Positions 8,910-18,961 are shown, counted from the first letter of the stretch. The stretch: DNA of 64,000 nt from Bacillota bacterium (GCA_023398375.1 JAEWSH010000084.1:124001-188000); one strand, 5' to 3'. Notes: generated from the letters alone by a model not told the origin. Made by a program: numbers and translations.

Positions 8910-9773
8910 ATGGGAAAACAGACTACTTATAAAAATGCTGCCGGTTTTCGTTGCCTGCTCAACATTGAAAAGCAGACTAACGATTTATTTCTGGTTCATT
9001 GCGGACAACAGCAATGCCCTCCTGGTTATACGTATAATCATAAGATTCCAAACGAATATCATTTACATTTTGTTCTGAATGGAAAAGGTGTTTTAGAAAT
9101 TAATGATCAACTTTATCATTTAAAAAAAGATGATATTTTTCTTATTCCTAAGGATCATCCTATCCATTACTTTGCAGACGATGAAAATCCATGGGAATAT
9201 ATGTGGATAACTTTTGACGGGGAAATGGCATGCACTTATCTTGGCCATGCAGATTTATCGGCAGATACTCCTGTTATCCATTCTGCTATTCCCAATAAAG
9301 TGTATCTGCCAATGATTCAAAAAATTCTGGACACGAATGAACTTACTTTTGCAAATGAGATTAAACGCGTAGGCTACTTATATGAGATCTTATCTACTTT
9401 GATCGAAGCACAGAGTGCAACCAAAAGAGATCAGAATCAATACGATTATTCCAGTGCGACCTACGTGGACTATGCTTTACAATATATTAAATTCAACTAT
9501 GATCATATTAAGGTAAATGACATTGCTCAATATATCGGTATTAATCGGTCCTATTTAACTGCAATATTTAAAAAACAGTTAAATATCTCACCACAGGAAT
9601 ATCTTGTCAGTTACCGTTTAAAGAAAGCGGCAGAATTAATCAAGTCAACTAATATGTCCATTCGGGACATCTCTACCAGTATCGGATATGAAAATCCGTT
9701 GACTTTTTCGAAAATGTTCAAGCAGACCTATGGAATCAGCCCTAAGAACTATCGAGATCAACATATTATTTGA
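8910..9773 (+). CDS. AraC-family transcriptional regulator
   Basis: 287 aa. The N-terminal half is a cupin-like sugar-sensing domain (HLHFVLNGKGVLEINDQLYHLKKDDIF region, cut short here). The C-terminal 100 residues contain two helix-turn-helix motifs, DIAQYIGINRSYLTAIFKK and RDISTSIGYENPLTFSKMFK. Layout matches MsmR/RafR-type activators. AGGGG lies 8 bases before the ATG. It is divergent from the alpha-galactoside operon and most likely activates it when substrate is present. Its 3' end overlaps the convergent nitroreductase gene by 8 bases. Confidence 0.92.
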   Translation: MGKQTTYKNAAGFRCLLNIEKQTNDLFLVHCGQQQCPPGYTYNHKIPNEYHLHFVLNGKGVLEINDQLYHLKKDDIFLIPKDHPIHYFADDENPWEYMWITFDGEMACTYLGHADLSADTPVIHSAIPNKVYLPMIQKILDTNELTFANEIKRVGYLYEILSTLIEAQSATKRDQNQYDYSSATYVDYALQYIKFNYDHIKVNDIAQYIGINRSYLTAIFKKQLNISPQEYLVSYRLKKAAELIKSTNMSIRDISTSIGYENPLTFSKMFKQTYGISPKNYRDQHII

Positions 9774-10365
9774 ATATTTTGATATGCTCGTTTGCTATCA
9801 TGAACTCCTTTTCGTCTGGCTGTACCACTGGTTTCCCAAATGGCATCTGTGCAATCAGTTTCCAATTGTCTGATATGCGCCATTCCTTCTTTATATCAGT
9901 TTCAACAAGTTCCGTATAATGCTGTAAAGATGCACCGAATCCTTCATTTTCTAATGCTGTCCATAAAACCATTTGCAGCATTCCACTTGATTGTTGAGAC
10001 CAGATTGGAAAATTATCTTTGTAAAGTGAAAACTGTTCCTGAAGCCCTTTTACAATATCCTGATCCTCAAAATACAGAATCGTTCCATAACCACTTTTAA
10101 AGGAGTTGATCTTTTCTTCCGTTGATTGAAACGCATTTTCTGGAACAATACGTTTTAATGATTCCATTGTTATGTTCCAGAACTTGTCATGTTGTTCGCC
10201 TATCAGCAATACGACCCGTGCACTTTGAGAATTAAATGCTGATGGTGTGTATTTGACAGCATCAGTAACAATTTCTGCAATTCTCTCATCTGAAACCACC
10301 GTATCTTTGCCTATCCCATAATACGTGCGCCTTGCCTGTACTGCTTCATAAAAATCTTTTCTCAT
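9766..10365 (-). CDS. Nitroreductase-family flavoprotein
   Basis: 199 aa, an FMN-dependent NAD(P)H oxidoreductase fold. The N terminus FYEAVQARRTYYGI and KYTPSAFNSQSARVVLL provide the phosphate and FMN contacts typical of the family; IWSQQSSGMLQMVLWTALENEGFGASLQHY is the usual second FMN segment (seen across that stretch). The substrate is unknown. GGAGG precedes the ATG. It follows the HD-GYP gene by 19 bases, so it is likely the tail of the same transcript. Confidence 0.88.
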   Translation of the reverse strand: MRKDFYEAVQARRTYYGIGKDTVVSDERIAEIVTDAVKYTPSAFNSQSARVVLLIGEQHDKFWNITMESLKRIVPENAFQSTEEKINSFKSGYGTILYFEDQDIVKGLQEQFSLYKDNFPIWSQQSSGMLQMVLWTALENEGFGASLQHYTELVETDIKKEWRISDNWKLIAQMPFGKPVVQPDEKEFMIANEHIKIFK

Positions 10366-10384
10366 TTTTTGATACCTCCATTTT

Positions 10385-11530
10385 TTATTTTAATATTACT
10401 TTTATCTGATCAAGTAAATTACCATCCAATTCATTTCTGCTGACCATATTATGAATAATACTCCAGACTTTTTCTTCCGGCATCCTGCTTCTATATGGTC
10501 TGTCTTCTGTCAATGCCTGATAGATATCGCAGATTGCCATAATTCTATCGAGTTCTCCTAATTGCTTTGCATCCTTATGGAACGGATAACCATTTCCATT
10601 CAATTTTTCATGGTGATTTGCTGCATAGTCCGTAATATCCTCAAATCCATCAATCTGTTCCAATATCCATCTCGTATAATAAGTATGCTTATTCATTTCA
10701 TAACGTTCTTCTTCATTCAGTTTTCCCTCCTTATCAATAATATCATTTGAAATAACTAACTTTCCAATATCATGTAATAAAGCTGCAACATACATTTTGT
10801 TTTGAATTTCCGTATCGTATCCTAATTGTTTTGTTATTTTGGTAGCCAAATTTGCAATACCTTTTGAATGTTCATAAGTAAATGGACTTCTGTTATCAAT
10901 TATTTTTGAAAAAGCATACGCAAAAAGTTTCACCTCGTCGAAATCCAGATCTCTTCCTACAGTTTCAATTCGTCTGGCTAGTACATCACTAAATTCATAT
11001 GTATAGTTATCCAAAAGTATATATTCTTTTCCTATGAGCCTGTCCAATGCACTAATGATTTCCGGATTAAATAATTCCTTATTATTTTCAATCCATTTTT
11101 TCATTTTTATACTAGTATCATAATTCAGTAGTACTTTTCTTCCGAACTGTATTTCAAATGTATTGGAAATACATATGATCTGTGATGGAAGCGGAATCTC
11201 ATCCTTCATTAATTTAAAGGGACCGGAACCATTATAATATTCATGATGGTAATATACGTATTCTGCTATTACTTTATTCAACGGCAACTCTGATACAATA
11301 TCTCTTCCTATCCGACAGTGTTCTTCCAGCAGATACGTATTGCTCGCTCCTATATCATGCAATAAAGCTGCATAATAAAGATCCTCCTGTAATTCTGCTG
11401 ATAAATTCAGTTCTTTTGCTATCATCACTGACAGATATGCCACATGTTTAGAATGAGAAAAATATGATTTTTCAGCTGCATCCAAAGCATATGATAACCC
11501 CTCTATTAAGGATCTGATATTGATCTGCAT
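10385..11530 (-). CDS. Protein with two HD/HD-GYP domains
   Basis: 381 aa made of two tandem HD domains. The first has AALLHDIGASNTYLLEEH and HHEYYNGSGPF, where GYP is replaced by GPF. The second, near the C terminus, is canonical: AALLHDIGKLVISNDIIDKEGK and NHHEKLNGNGYPFH (shown in part). HD-GYP domains hydrolyse cyclic di-GMP; the second domain could be active while the first looks diverged and may be regulatory. No membrane segment. It lies 37 bases after the histidine kinase gene, suggesting that it belongs to the metal-responsive transcript or shares its signal. Confidence 0.88.
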   Translation of the reverse strand: MQINIRSLIEGLSYALDAAEKSYFSHSKHVAYLSVMIAKELNLSAELQEDLYYAALLHDIGASNTYLLEEHCRIGRDIVSELPLNKVIAEYVYYHHEYYNGSGPFKLMKDEIPLPSQIICISNTFEIQFGRKVLLNYDTSIKMKKWIENNKELFNPEIISALDRLIGKEYILLDNYTYEFSDVLARRIETVGRDLDFDEVKLFAYAFSKIIDNRSPFTYEHSKGIANLATKITKQLGYDTEIQNKMYVAALLHDIGKLVISNDIIDKEGKLNEEERYEMNKHTYYTRWILEQIDGFEDITDYAANHHEKLNGNGYPFHKDAKQLGELDRIMAICDIYQALTEDRPYRSRMPEEKVWSIIHNMVSRNELDGNLLDQIKVILK

Positions 11531-11567
11531 ATTGTACCTCCATAAAATCCGTTTTATCTGCTACCTT

Positions 11568-12965
11568 TTATTCTTTCATAATTGGTAGATTAACCGTAAA
11601 TTCACTTCCCTTTGAAAGTTCACTTTTTGTTACTATCGTACCGCCATGCGCATCAACAATTGCCTTTACAACGGACAATCCAATTCCGGCTCCCCCTGTA
11701 TTATGGTTTCGTGATTTATCTGCTCTATACAAATGCTCGTAAATATTAGGCAGATCTTCTTCAGATATTCCGATACCTGAATCAGCAACAATCAGAACCG
11801 CCGTATTATTGCTCTTCTTTACTTTGACCTTTATGTTTCCATCATAATCTGTATACTTAATCGCATTTGACATTAAATTGACAATCACCTGAATGATCTT
11901 ATCTCTGTCCGCATGCAGCTCACATAGATTCAGGTCTGTTTCAAACGTAATATTTTTCGCAGCCATATCCGGTACAAAATTCAACACAGTCTGCTCTACA
12001 ACACTTGCCAGTTCAAATTTTGTTTTATTTAGGTAGAGAGAATCATCCTCTATTTTTACCAGTTTATCCATATCGGAGATCATTCTGGCAAGCCTTAATA
12101 TCTCTTCACGACAGCTTTCAAGTCTTACTTCTGTTGGCTCCCATATTCCATCTATCATTGCCTCCAGGTTTGATTGCAATGCAGCCAACGGTGTTCTGAA
12201 CTCATGTGCATAATCTCTTGCCATACGTTTTTTTGATATCTGCTGTCTTTCCAATGTCTCAGTTAATGTGTTAATACTATGTATTAACTGATTGATTTCA
12301 TTAATTTTTGAAACAGTTGTAATTCTATCCGTATAATTACCTTGTTCAATTTGTCTTGTTTTATCAATTACTTTTTTAATTGGCCCTGTAATTCCATTTG
12401 CAATCATGAATCCCAAAAAAGCAGCTATTATTAAAAATATAACTGCCACACTTACAAATATTTTATTTAATACTTGTAAAAATTGGATATCTTCATCATT
12501 ATAATAAAAAGGACCATAATACCCAAGTGTCACTGTGCCGACCTTTGTATTATTTTTTAAAACATCATAATCTTTTTGTACATACTCACCATTAAAATTT
12601 GGATATATGCTTGCCATATGATCACGCATACTTTCAATCATATTGTCACACATCTGACTATCTACAGTACTCATACAAAATAATTCTTTGTGATCTATAT
12701 CGCTGACCATAAGGACAAGCCCTTCTGCTAATGCAGTATTTCCTATGTTTTCAAGTGAATCCATGCTTGGAGCTTCTCCATTTTTGCCAAAGGCGTGCAT
12801 CACTAATTTTACGATATCTTTATTTTTCTGTTCCTGCGTATTTATGATATAACTTTGAAACTTCTGTTCCAAAAAATAGTTCGATACTACCAATAATGAT
12901 ATGACTAAAAACAAAGAAAGTAAGACGTACGATATCGTCAGTTTGATTTTTAAATTTAAATTCAC
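11568..12965 (-). CDS. Sensor histidine kinase of the metal cluster
   Basis: 465 aa. Transmembrane segments are near residues 8-30 and 165-190, flanking an extracellular sensor domain that contains two Cys (ELFCMSTVDSQMC). A HAMP domain follows, then the H-box DYAHEFRTPLAAL with phospho-acceptor His254, an N-box VIVNLMSNAIKYTD, and the ATPase G boxes (DSGIGIS and GAGIGLSVV). The start is GTG. The response regulator gene is 27 bases upstream. Its place at the end of the copA cluster suggests that it senses a metal or envelope stress, but the ligand is inferred. Confidence 0.93.
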   Translation of the reverse strand: MNLNLKIKLTISYVLLSLFLVISLLVVSNYFLEQKFQSYIINTQEQKNKDIVKLVMHAFGKNGEAPSMDSLENIGNTALAEGLVLMVSDIDHKELFCMSTVDSQMCDNMIESMRDHMASIYPNFNGEYVQKDYDVLKNNTKVGTVTLGYYGPFYYNDEDIQFLQVLNKIFVSVAVIFLIIAAFLGFMIANGITGPIKKVIDKTRQIEQGNYTDRITTVSKINEINQLIHSINTLTETLERQQISKKRMARDYAHEFRTPLAALQSNLEAMIDGIWEPTEVRLESCREEILRLARMISDMDKLVKIEDDSLYLNKTKFELASVVEQTVLNFVPDMAAKNITFETDLNLCELHADRDKIIQVIVNLMSNAIKYTDYDGNIKVKVKKSNNTAVLIVADSGIGISEEDLPNIYEHLYRADKSRNHNTGGAGIGLSVVKAIVDAHGGTIVTKSELSKGSEFTVNLPIMKE

Positions 12966-12992
12966 TAATTTATCCCGCTTTCCTTATTACTG

Positions 12993-13697
12993 CTACCTAT
13001 CATATCCAAATTTGTAGCCGACTCCGCGAACCGTAATAATATAGTCCGGATTTGTTGTATCATCTTCTATTTTACTTCTCAAATTTTTTATGTGGGAATC
13101 AATCGTCCTTTCATATCCATCATATTCTACTCCGAAAGCAATTTCAATCAGTTCTTCTCTGGTAAATGTTTTTTTAGGATATTTTGTCATTGCACATAAT
13201 AGTTTAAATTCATTTGGGGTAAGATTTACAACCTTACCCGCTTTTTTAACAATATAAGAATTTAGATCAATTTCAAGATCATTGTTGTTCCAGCTCATGC
13301 TATTAAAAAGAGGTGCATTCCCTTCACTTGCGCGTCGAAACAGGCTGTTTACCCTTGCAATCAATTCGCGTGGACTAAATGGCTTTGTGACATAATCATC
13401 CGCACCTATATTTAAACCGTTTACTTTTTCAGATTCATCAATCTTTGCTGTAAGCATGATGATGGGAACCCTTGAAGTTCTTCTGATTGCTTTACACACT
13501 TCTTCTCCTGATATTTTAGGCAGCATTAAGTCGAGAATAACTAAATCCGGTTTCCTTTTTTCAAAAAGTGACAACGCCTGTTCTCCGTCATAGGCTATCA
13601 GCGACTCATATCCGCTATTATCAAGGTAGGCTGCCACCGCCTCTATTATTTTTGGTTCATCATCAACAATTAGTACTTTTCTTTTTGATTCATTCAT
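12993..13697 (-). CDS. OmpR-family response regulator of the metal cluster
   Basis: 234 aa. A receiver domain (LIVDDEP acidic pair, phospho-acceptor Asp56 in VILDLMLPK, Lys in VTKPFSP) is followed by a winged-helix DNA-binding domain ending RGVGYKFGY. The frame is open to 13793, but the ATG at 13697 has GGAGG with an 8-base spacer and gives the normal N terminus. It pairs with the kinase downstream and follows the HMA-TauE/SafE gene by 46 bases. It probably regulates the copA operon. Confidence 0.94.
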   Translation of the reverse strand: MNESKRKVLIVDDEPKIIEAVAAYLDNSGYESLIAYDGEQALSLFEKRKPDLVILDLMLPKISGEEVCKAIRRTSRVPIIMLTAKIDESEKVNGLNIGADDYVTKPFSPRELIARVNSLFRRASEGNAPLFNSMSWNNNDLEIDLNSYIVKKAGKVVNLTPNEFKLLCAMTKYPKKTFTREELIEIAFGVEYDGYERTIDSHIKNLRSKIEDDTTNPDYIITVRGVGYKFGYDR

Positions 13698-13743
13698 AAT
13701 AGATGCCTCCAATGCTTTGATTATAGCATAAGTTAATTTAAAT

Positions 13744-15180
13744 TCATAGATTCTGGCCGCAGCATCCCGCAGGAATTCCCGTATTATCAACATCTGTAGA
13801 AGTTTCTTCTTGTTTGATTTCCTCTATATCCTGGGAACCCTCCAATACGGTTATACTGCTTCTTATCATTCCCATCCAGCAGCTATATCCAAATTTCCCT
13901 GAATCTGTTGGTGTAAAGTTAATCACGTTCTCGCCTGCAACAAGCTTTTGCCTGATTCCATATTCCGGGATAATAATTTCATTATTGCAGCCATTCAGAT
14001 TATCCGCATCTGCCTGAATTGTCCATTTAACAGGAATTCCTGCCTGTACCGTAATAGGAGAATAGTTTCCTGAAGAAAGTGTTGTTGTTATTTCCTGAAT
14101 ATCATTATTAAGAATAGCCATATTGTCACTTTTATTATTCGTATTTGCACCATCAATGCCTGAATTCAACGTTGAGCCCGTAAATGCAAATCCTCTGTTT
14201 AACATAACAACGCCCAGTACAATTACAAGCATAGCACTCACTTTTACCATATTTTTAGTAAACCGGGAACTCAGCATCGAACCCAGCGCCCCAAAAGCAA
14301 ATAGCAGCGGTACGGTCCCAAGACTGAATAGAAACATGGAAAGTGCTCCTGCTAGAAAGCTTCCAGTTCCAAGTGCATATAACTGCATTGCCTGAAGTGG
14401 TCCACAAGGCATAAATCCATTCAGCAGTCCCACCACAAACGGACCTTTATTTTTTTTCTGACCGTGAATCTTCTTTGCAAATATAGCAGGCATATGTGGA
14501 TTGATTTTTCTTAACCAAGGGAAAATATTCAGCATATTTAAGCCCATGATAACCATAAAGACACCGGCTAAAATTGAAATAAAAGCACTTCCAGTATTTG
14601 AAATACGAAACACCGAGCCTACCGCACCAACAATTCCTCCTACGATAGTATATGAAATTACTCTTCCTGCATTATACATAAGGCTTGGCGTGAGCTTTGA
14701 AAATCTTCTATTTCTTTCATGATCGAATTTATAGGAAACGCATAAGGAAAGGTTGATCCCACCACACATTGCCACACAATGGAGCGATGACAGAAGTCCA
14801 ACTGTAAACAAAACCGCATATCCCATATTCGGACTGATTTCTGGTATGAAATTAAACCCAATTGTGTTCTTAACGATTAGATAAACACCTAATAGCAAGA
14901 TTACAGTCACTACCATCTGACTATTCGAATTTTTTGTATCTTGGCTCTTTGTAACTGAAGCATTATTCTTCACTGTATAATCAAGCGCTTCTATGGTTTT
15001 TATAATATCTTCTATTTGAATCTTATCTTCCTCATACGTTACAGTAAGTTCCTGTGTTACGAAACTTACTTCTACATCAAGAATGCCTTCCATTTCTTTC
15101 AGACTATTCTTAATTCTTGTTTCACAGGATGTGCAAGTAAGACCATCCAGCTGCAATGTCCTTTTTGCTGCTCCATTCAT
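13744..15180 (-). CDS. HMA-TauE/SafE membrane protein with C-terminal cupredoxin-like domain
   Basis: 478 aa in three parts. Residues about 1-70 are a heavy-metal-associated domain with GLTCTSCETRI (CxxC). Residues about 90-330 are a TauE/SafE (DsbD-like) membrane domain with GLLSSLHCVAMCGGINLSL and GLLNGFMPCGPLQAMQLYALG-type conserved Cys segments (cut short). Residues about 370-455 resemble a cupredoxin: an NGCNNEI segment and a YSCWMGMI segment with candidate Cys and Met copper ligands. The protein ends GCCGQNL. The Cys-rich architecture and neighbours point to copper handling across the membrane. Direction of transport is not shown by sequence. Confidence 0.85.
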   Translation of the reverse strand: MNGAAKRTLQLDGLTCTSCETRIKNSLKEMEGILDVEVSFVTQELTVTYEEDKIQIEDIIKTIEALDYTVKNNASVTKSQDTKNSNSQMVVTVILLLGVYLIVKNTIGFNFIPEISPNMGYAVLFTVGLLSSLHCVAMCGGINLSLCVSYKFDHERNRRFSKLTPSLMYNAGRVISYTIVGGIVGAVGSVFRISNTGSAFISILAGVFMVIMGLNMLNIFPWLRKINPHMPAIFAKKIHGQKKNKGPFVVGLLNGFMPCGPLQAMQLYALGTGSFLAGALSMFLFSLGTVPLLFAFGALGSMLSSRFTKNMVKVSAMLVIVLGVVMLNRGFAFTGSTLNSGIDGANTNNKSDNMAILNNDIQEITTTLSSGNYSPITVQAGIPVKWTIQADADNLNGCNNEIIIPEYGIRQKLVAGENVINFTPTDSGKFGYSCWMGMIRSSITVLEGSQDIEEIKQEETSTDVDNTGIPAGCCGQNL

Positions 15181-15212
15181 GATTTTTCTCCCTTCTGCCG
15201 CCTAAGAGCGTC

Positions 15213-15743
15213 TTATGACTTCCAATTTGCAAATATCTCTTTTGCTTCATTCAGAAAGTTTTTAGATATTATTATATTAGTTCCATCTACTGTTTTGTTC
15301 TCAGCAAATATCGGAACCGGATTACATCCGCCTTTTGAAACTTCTATATCACTCGCTTTAAAACGGTTTCCACAATTTTGACATACAAGATCATCGCCTT
15401 CCTGTTCATAATAACCTCTTCCGGAGCTATAACACACCTGACAGGTATTGAACGCTGTTCTTATCGTACCGTCATCTGCCTTAACAGCAATCACTTCCAG
15501 CTTTGTGCCGTCTGCTTCATACTCATAAAAGTTTGCTTTTTCACTGACCTCTGCGATCGGTATGATCAAATCTCCATTTTCTGATAGCTTTGCTTCTGCT
15601 ACATCATTCTGAACACTATCTGATTCTTTCGTATCACTCTTACCTCTCATAGCAAAGAGCAAACCCGACAGCGTTATGATCACCACTCCGAAGGCAACTA
15701 TAGTCTTGAATATTTTACTGTTTTCTTTTTTTAATTGATTCAT
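15213..15743 (-). CDS. DUF2318-domain membrane-anchored protein
   Basis: 176 aa with one N-terminal membrane anchor (about 15-35) and an extracytoplasmic DUF2318 domain. The domain has paired Cys motifs CQVCYSSGRGYY and CQNCGNRF, then GGCNPVPI, and would bind metal or an iron-sulfur type centre. The ATG at 15743 is chosen because AAGGA lies 7 bases before it; an in-frame ATG at 15764 lacks a good site. Genes of this family are found beside metal or electron-transfer membrane proteins, which fits the HMA-TauE/SafE gene 32 bases downstream. Function unproven. Confidence 0.82.
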   Translation of the reverse strand: MNQLKKENSKIFKTIVAFGVVIITLSGLLFAMRGKSDTKESDSVQNDVAEAKLSENGDLIIPIAEVSEKANFYEYEADGTKLEVIAVKADDGTIRTAFNTCQVCYSSGRGYYEQEGDDLVCQNCGNRFKASDIEVSKGGCNPVPIFAENKTVDGTNIIISKNFLNEAKEIFANWKS

Positions 15744-15794
15744 CGATGAATCCTTCCCTTCCATTTCTTAACATCATCTATTGCACATTATCAT

Positions 15795-16469
15795 CTATTG
15801 CACATTAAATGGTTTTAAGAATTTTTTCACTTCAATTTTCTTTCCTTTGTCATCTTTTGTTTCGACTGAAGCATAGACCCAGCCCTCTACCTTTTCAGGA
15901 TCAACACCTGCTTCAATAAAAATTTCAGGGTCAACTACAAATACGATATCTTTATCATTTGTATTCAAGGTCTTTGCCCATTCAAATTTGTTGCCTCCAC
16001 CTAAATCAACACCATAATGATCCAAAACTTCATGATATCCTATTGATTCTCTATATAACTCAACAATTTTGTTAAAAGAAGATTCTGCCGTTTCTTTTCC
16101 ACTATATTTTAGTTCATCGTTTCCTAATTTTGTTCCTAGCATAATTTTATCTTCAAAAAAGCCTTCCTGAAGTTTTGATACATCTAACCCCGCTGCTATA
16201 AATGGTGCTGCATCAAATTCAATCATTACGTCATGGAGCGGGCTCTTGCTGTAATCTCTGCTCCAAATAAATCTTGCCGTCTGATCTGGTGCACTCAGTG
16301 ACCAGCCTCCGTTCATTTCATCCTCCTCAAGTTGATCCGGCATGGCTTTTAATACATTCGCAAAAGATGTCATAGCAGTTTTACCTACTACATCTGTTTG
16401 TGCACACGCAGATAATGTTATCATTGCTCCTATAAAAATTATAATTGTTTTGATTCTATTTTTTTTCAT
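15795..16469 (-). CDS. Lipoprotein of unknown function in the copper cluster
   Basis: 224 aa. The lipoprotein signal peptide ends in the lipobox LSAC, with lipid Cys at residue 22. The mature part is acidic and has no Cys or His cluster after the lipobox; it contains WSRDYSKSPLHDVMIEFDA and a C-terminal DDKGKKIEVKKFLKPFNVQ. I recognise no family. AAGGAG precedes the ATG and the gene sits 11 bases after copA, so it is certainly co-transcribed. A role in extracytoplasmic copper binding or delivery to the next two proteins is inference only. Confidence 0.75.
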   Translation of the reverse strand: MKKNRIKTIIIFIGAMITLSACAQTDVVGKTAMTSFANVLKAMPDQLEEDEMNGGWSLSAPDQTARFIWSRDYSKSPLHDVMIEFDAAPFIAAGLDVSKLQEGFFEDKIMLGTKLGNDELKYSGKETAESSFNKIVELYRESIGYHEVLDHYGVDLGGGNKFEWAKTLNTNDKDIVFVVDPEIFIEAGVDPEKVEGWVYASVETKDDKGKKIEVKKFLKPFNVQ

Positions 16470-16480
16470 ATATGCTCCTT

Positions 16481-18961
16481 CTATGCTCTATGGCTCGTAC
16501 CATATGGTTTGAAACTTTTTAGTCTTAGTGCATTGGTCAACACTGATACAGAACTCAATGACATTGCTGCAGCAGCAAAGATAGGATTCAATGTCTGTCC
16601 TCCAAAAATATACAATACTCCTGCTGCCACTGGTATCCCGAGTACATTGTATCCAAATGCCCAGAATAAGTTTTGTTTAATATTTCTAATTGTACTTTTA
16701 CTTAATTGTATTGCTGTTGGAACATCCATCAAATCACTCTTCATTAGTACGATGTCTGCCGATTCCATTGCTACATCTGTACCGGAACCGATAGCAATGC
16801 CTATATCTGCCTGTGCCAGAGCGGGTGCATCATTAATACCGTCACCTACCATCGCGACCATCTTGCCTTCTCCCTGCAGCTTTTTCACTTCATTTGACTT
16901 GTCCTGAGGAAGTACCTCAGATAAAACTCTGTCTATTCCCACCTGTTTTGCAATTGCTTCTGCAGTTCTTCGGTTATCACCAGTAATCATGGCGACTTCA
17001 ATGCCCATTCCATGCAGCTTTTTAATCGCCTCAGCACTGCTTTTCTTCAGAATATCTGCTACTGCTATGATTCCAGCCAGCTGTTTTCCCATCGCGATAT
17101 ACATAGGTGTCTTTCCTTCTGACGCTAACCTGTCTGATTCATTTTCCAATTCCGCAAGAGATATTCCTCTTTCCTCCATTAGCTTTTTATTACCCAAAAG
17201 TATATGCATACCTTCTTCCATTACCTGGATTCCATACCCTGGTATAGCTTCAAAACTATCCAGTTTCATAAATTCCAGATTTTCTTTTACTGCATGATTA
17301 ACAATTGCCTCCCCAAGAGGATGCTCAGATCCTTTTTCTGCTGATGCTGCTATCTGTAACAATCTTCCTTTTGTAATATCACCAATTGTTATAATATCTG
17401 TTACTTCCGGTTTACCTTCTGTTATCGTACCTGTTTTATCAAATACAATCGTATTGATTTTGTGAGTAGTTTCCAGCGCAGCTCCTCCTTTGATCAAGAT
17501 TCCGTATTCCGCTCCTTTTCCGGTTCCGACCATAATAGCCGTCGGTGTCGCCAATCCAAGTGCACAGGGGCAGGCTATTACGAGCACTGAAATAAATATG
17601 GTGAGCGAAAATACAATCGATTGCCCACTGATGAACCATGCAATTGAAGCTACAAGTGCTATCACAAAAACAATAGGAACGAAATATCCGGAAACAATAT
17701 CTGCCATCTGCGCAATCGGTGCTTTTGTTCCCTGCGCATCTTCTACTAATTTTATAATTTGAGCTAAGGCAGTATCACTTCCTACTTTTGTTGCTCTAAA
17801 TTTAATGGATCCGTTTTTATTGATACTTGCAGCGTATACCTTATCACCTTTTCTTTTTTCTATTGGAATGCTCTCGCCTGTCAGCATAGCTTCGTCAATA
17901 GAAGTATGCCCTTCCTCTACAATACCATCTACTGGTATTTTTTCACCTGGTCTTACAAGAATGATGTCGTTTACTTCAACTTCCTCTATTGGTAATTCGA
18001 CTTCTTTTCCTTCCTGTATCACAATTGCTGTTTTCGGTGCGAGACCCATGAGTTTTTTTATGGCTTCTGATGTTTTCCCTTTTGAAACAGCTTCCAATGA
18101 TTTCCCTAATAAAATCAAAGCTATAATCACTCCTGCCGTTTCAAAATATAATGAATCTACATATTTAAAATCACCAATTATAATCCGATAGGTCGAATAT
18201 AAGCTGTATAGGACGGCGGCTGAAGTTCCCATTGCAATCAGCGAATCCATATTGGGACTGCGTCTTGCGATTGCTTTAAAACCTACAGAATAAAATTTAT
18301 TTCCAACAATTAATACCGGAATTGTTAAGATAATTTGCACGATTACATAGTTCAACGGATATTGCATTGGTTTCAATAGATCCGGTATTGGAAACCTCAA
18401 CCACCATATCATGGAACCCATCGCCAAATATAATAATGGTACAGAAAAAATAGCAGCGATTATAAATTTTGTCCATAATACTTTTATTTCTTTTTGTTTT
18501 CTTATTTTATCTTCATCTACTGCAGTCTTTGTTTCTATTTCCAGCGGCTTATACCCTGCTTTTGTAATAGCCTGTTTGATCTCTGAGATCCTTATCTTCT
18601 CCGGATTATATTTAGTTACAAGTTTTTCCGTTGCAAGGTTAACAGATGCAAATGAGATTCCCTCTAATCTGGAAACAACTTTTTCAACTCTGCTCGCACA
18701 GGATGCACATGTCATTCCCGCAATTGGTACCGTAATTTCTTTTTCCTTTGATTCTTCCAGTAATTCATATCCTGCCTTACTTACAGCCTCTCTGATAACA
18801 GGTAGGGATATTTTTTTCTCATCAAATTCTATTGCCAGTTTTTCCGTAGAAAAATTAACTGCTGAAGATGTTACTCCTTCTAATTTTTTTGTTACTCTTT
18901 CTATTGTTTTAGCACATGCTGCACAAGACATGCCTGTAATTTTCAGATTCATTTCCTGCAT
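16481..18961 (-). CDS. copA: Copper-translocating P1B-type ATPase
   Basis: 826 aa from the ATG at 18961, which follows an AAGGAGG-rich leader (the frame is open to 18994). It has two N-terminal HMA domains with CAAC (13-16) and CASC (85-88), eight membrane segments, the ion-path CPC motif at 464-466, the phosphorylated Asp508 in DKTGT, and GDGINDAPALAQADIG in the hinge. CPC plus the C-terminal MSLSSVSVLTNALRL segment fit Cu(I) exporters of the P1B-1 group. It leads a five-gene set ending in a two-component pair. Confidence 0.95.
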   Translation of the reverse strand: MQEMNLKITGMSCAACAKTIERVTKKLEGVTSSAVNFSTEKLAIEFDEKKISLPVIREAVSKAGYELLEESKEKEITVPIAGMTCASCASRVEKVVSRLEGISFASVNLATEKLVTKYNPEKIRISEIKQAITKAGYKPLEIETKTAVDEDKIRKQKEIKVLWTKFIIAAIFSVPLLYLAMGSMIWWLRFPIPDLLKPMQYPLNYVIVQIILTIPVLIVGNKFYSVGFKAIARRSPNMDSLIAMGTSAAVLYSLYSTYRIIIGDFKYVDSLYFETAGVIIALILLGKSLEAVSKGKTSEAIKKLMGLAPKTAIVIQEGKEVELPIEEVEVNDIILVRPGEKIPVDGIVEEGHTSIDEAMLTGESIPIEKRKGDKVYAASINKNGSIKFRATKVGSDTALAQIIKLVEDAQGTKAPIAQMADIVSGYFVPIVFVIALVASIAWFISGQSIVFSLTIFISVLVIACPCALGLATPTAIMVGTGKGAEYGILIKGGAALETTHKINTIVFDKTGTITEGKPEVTDIITIGDITKGRLLQIAASAEKGSEHPLGEAIVNHAVKENLEFMKLDSFEAIPGYGIQVMEEGMHILLGNKKLMEERGISLAELENESDRLASEGKTPMYIAMGKQLAGIIAVADILKKSSAEAIKKLHGMGIEVAMITGDNRRTAEAIAKQVGIDRVLSEVLPQDKSNEVKKLQGEGKMVAMVGDGINDAPALAQADIGIAIGSGTDVAMESADIVLMKSDLMDVPTAIQLSKSTIRNIKQNLFWAFGYNVLGIPVAAGVLYIFGGQTLNPIFAAAAMSLSSVSVLTNALRLKSFKPYGTSHRA

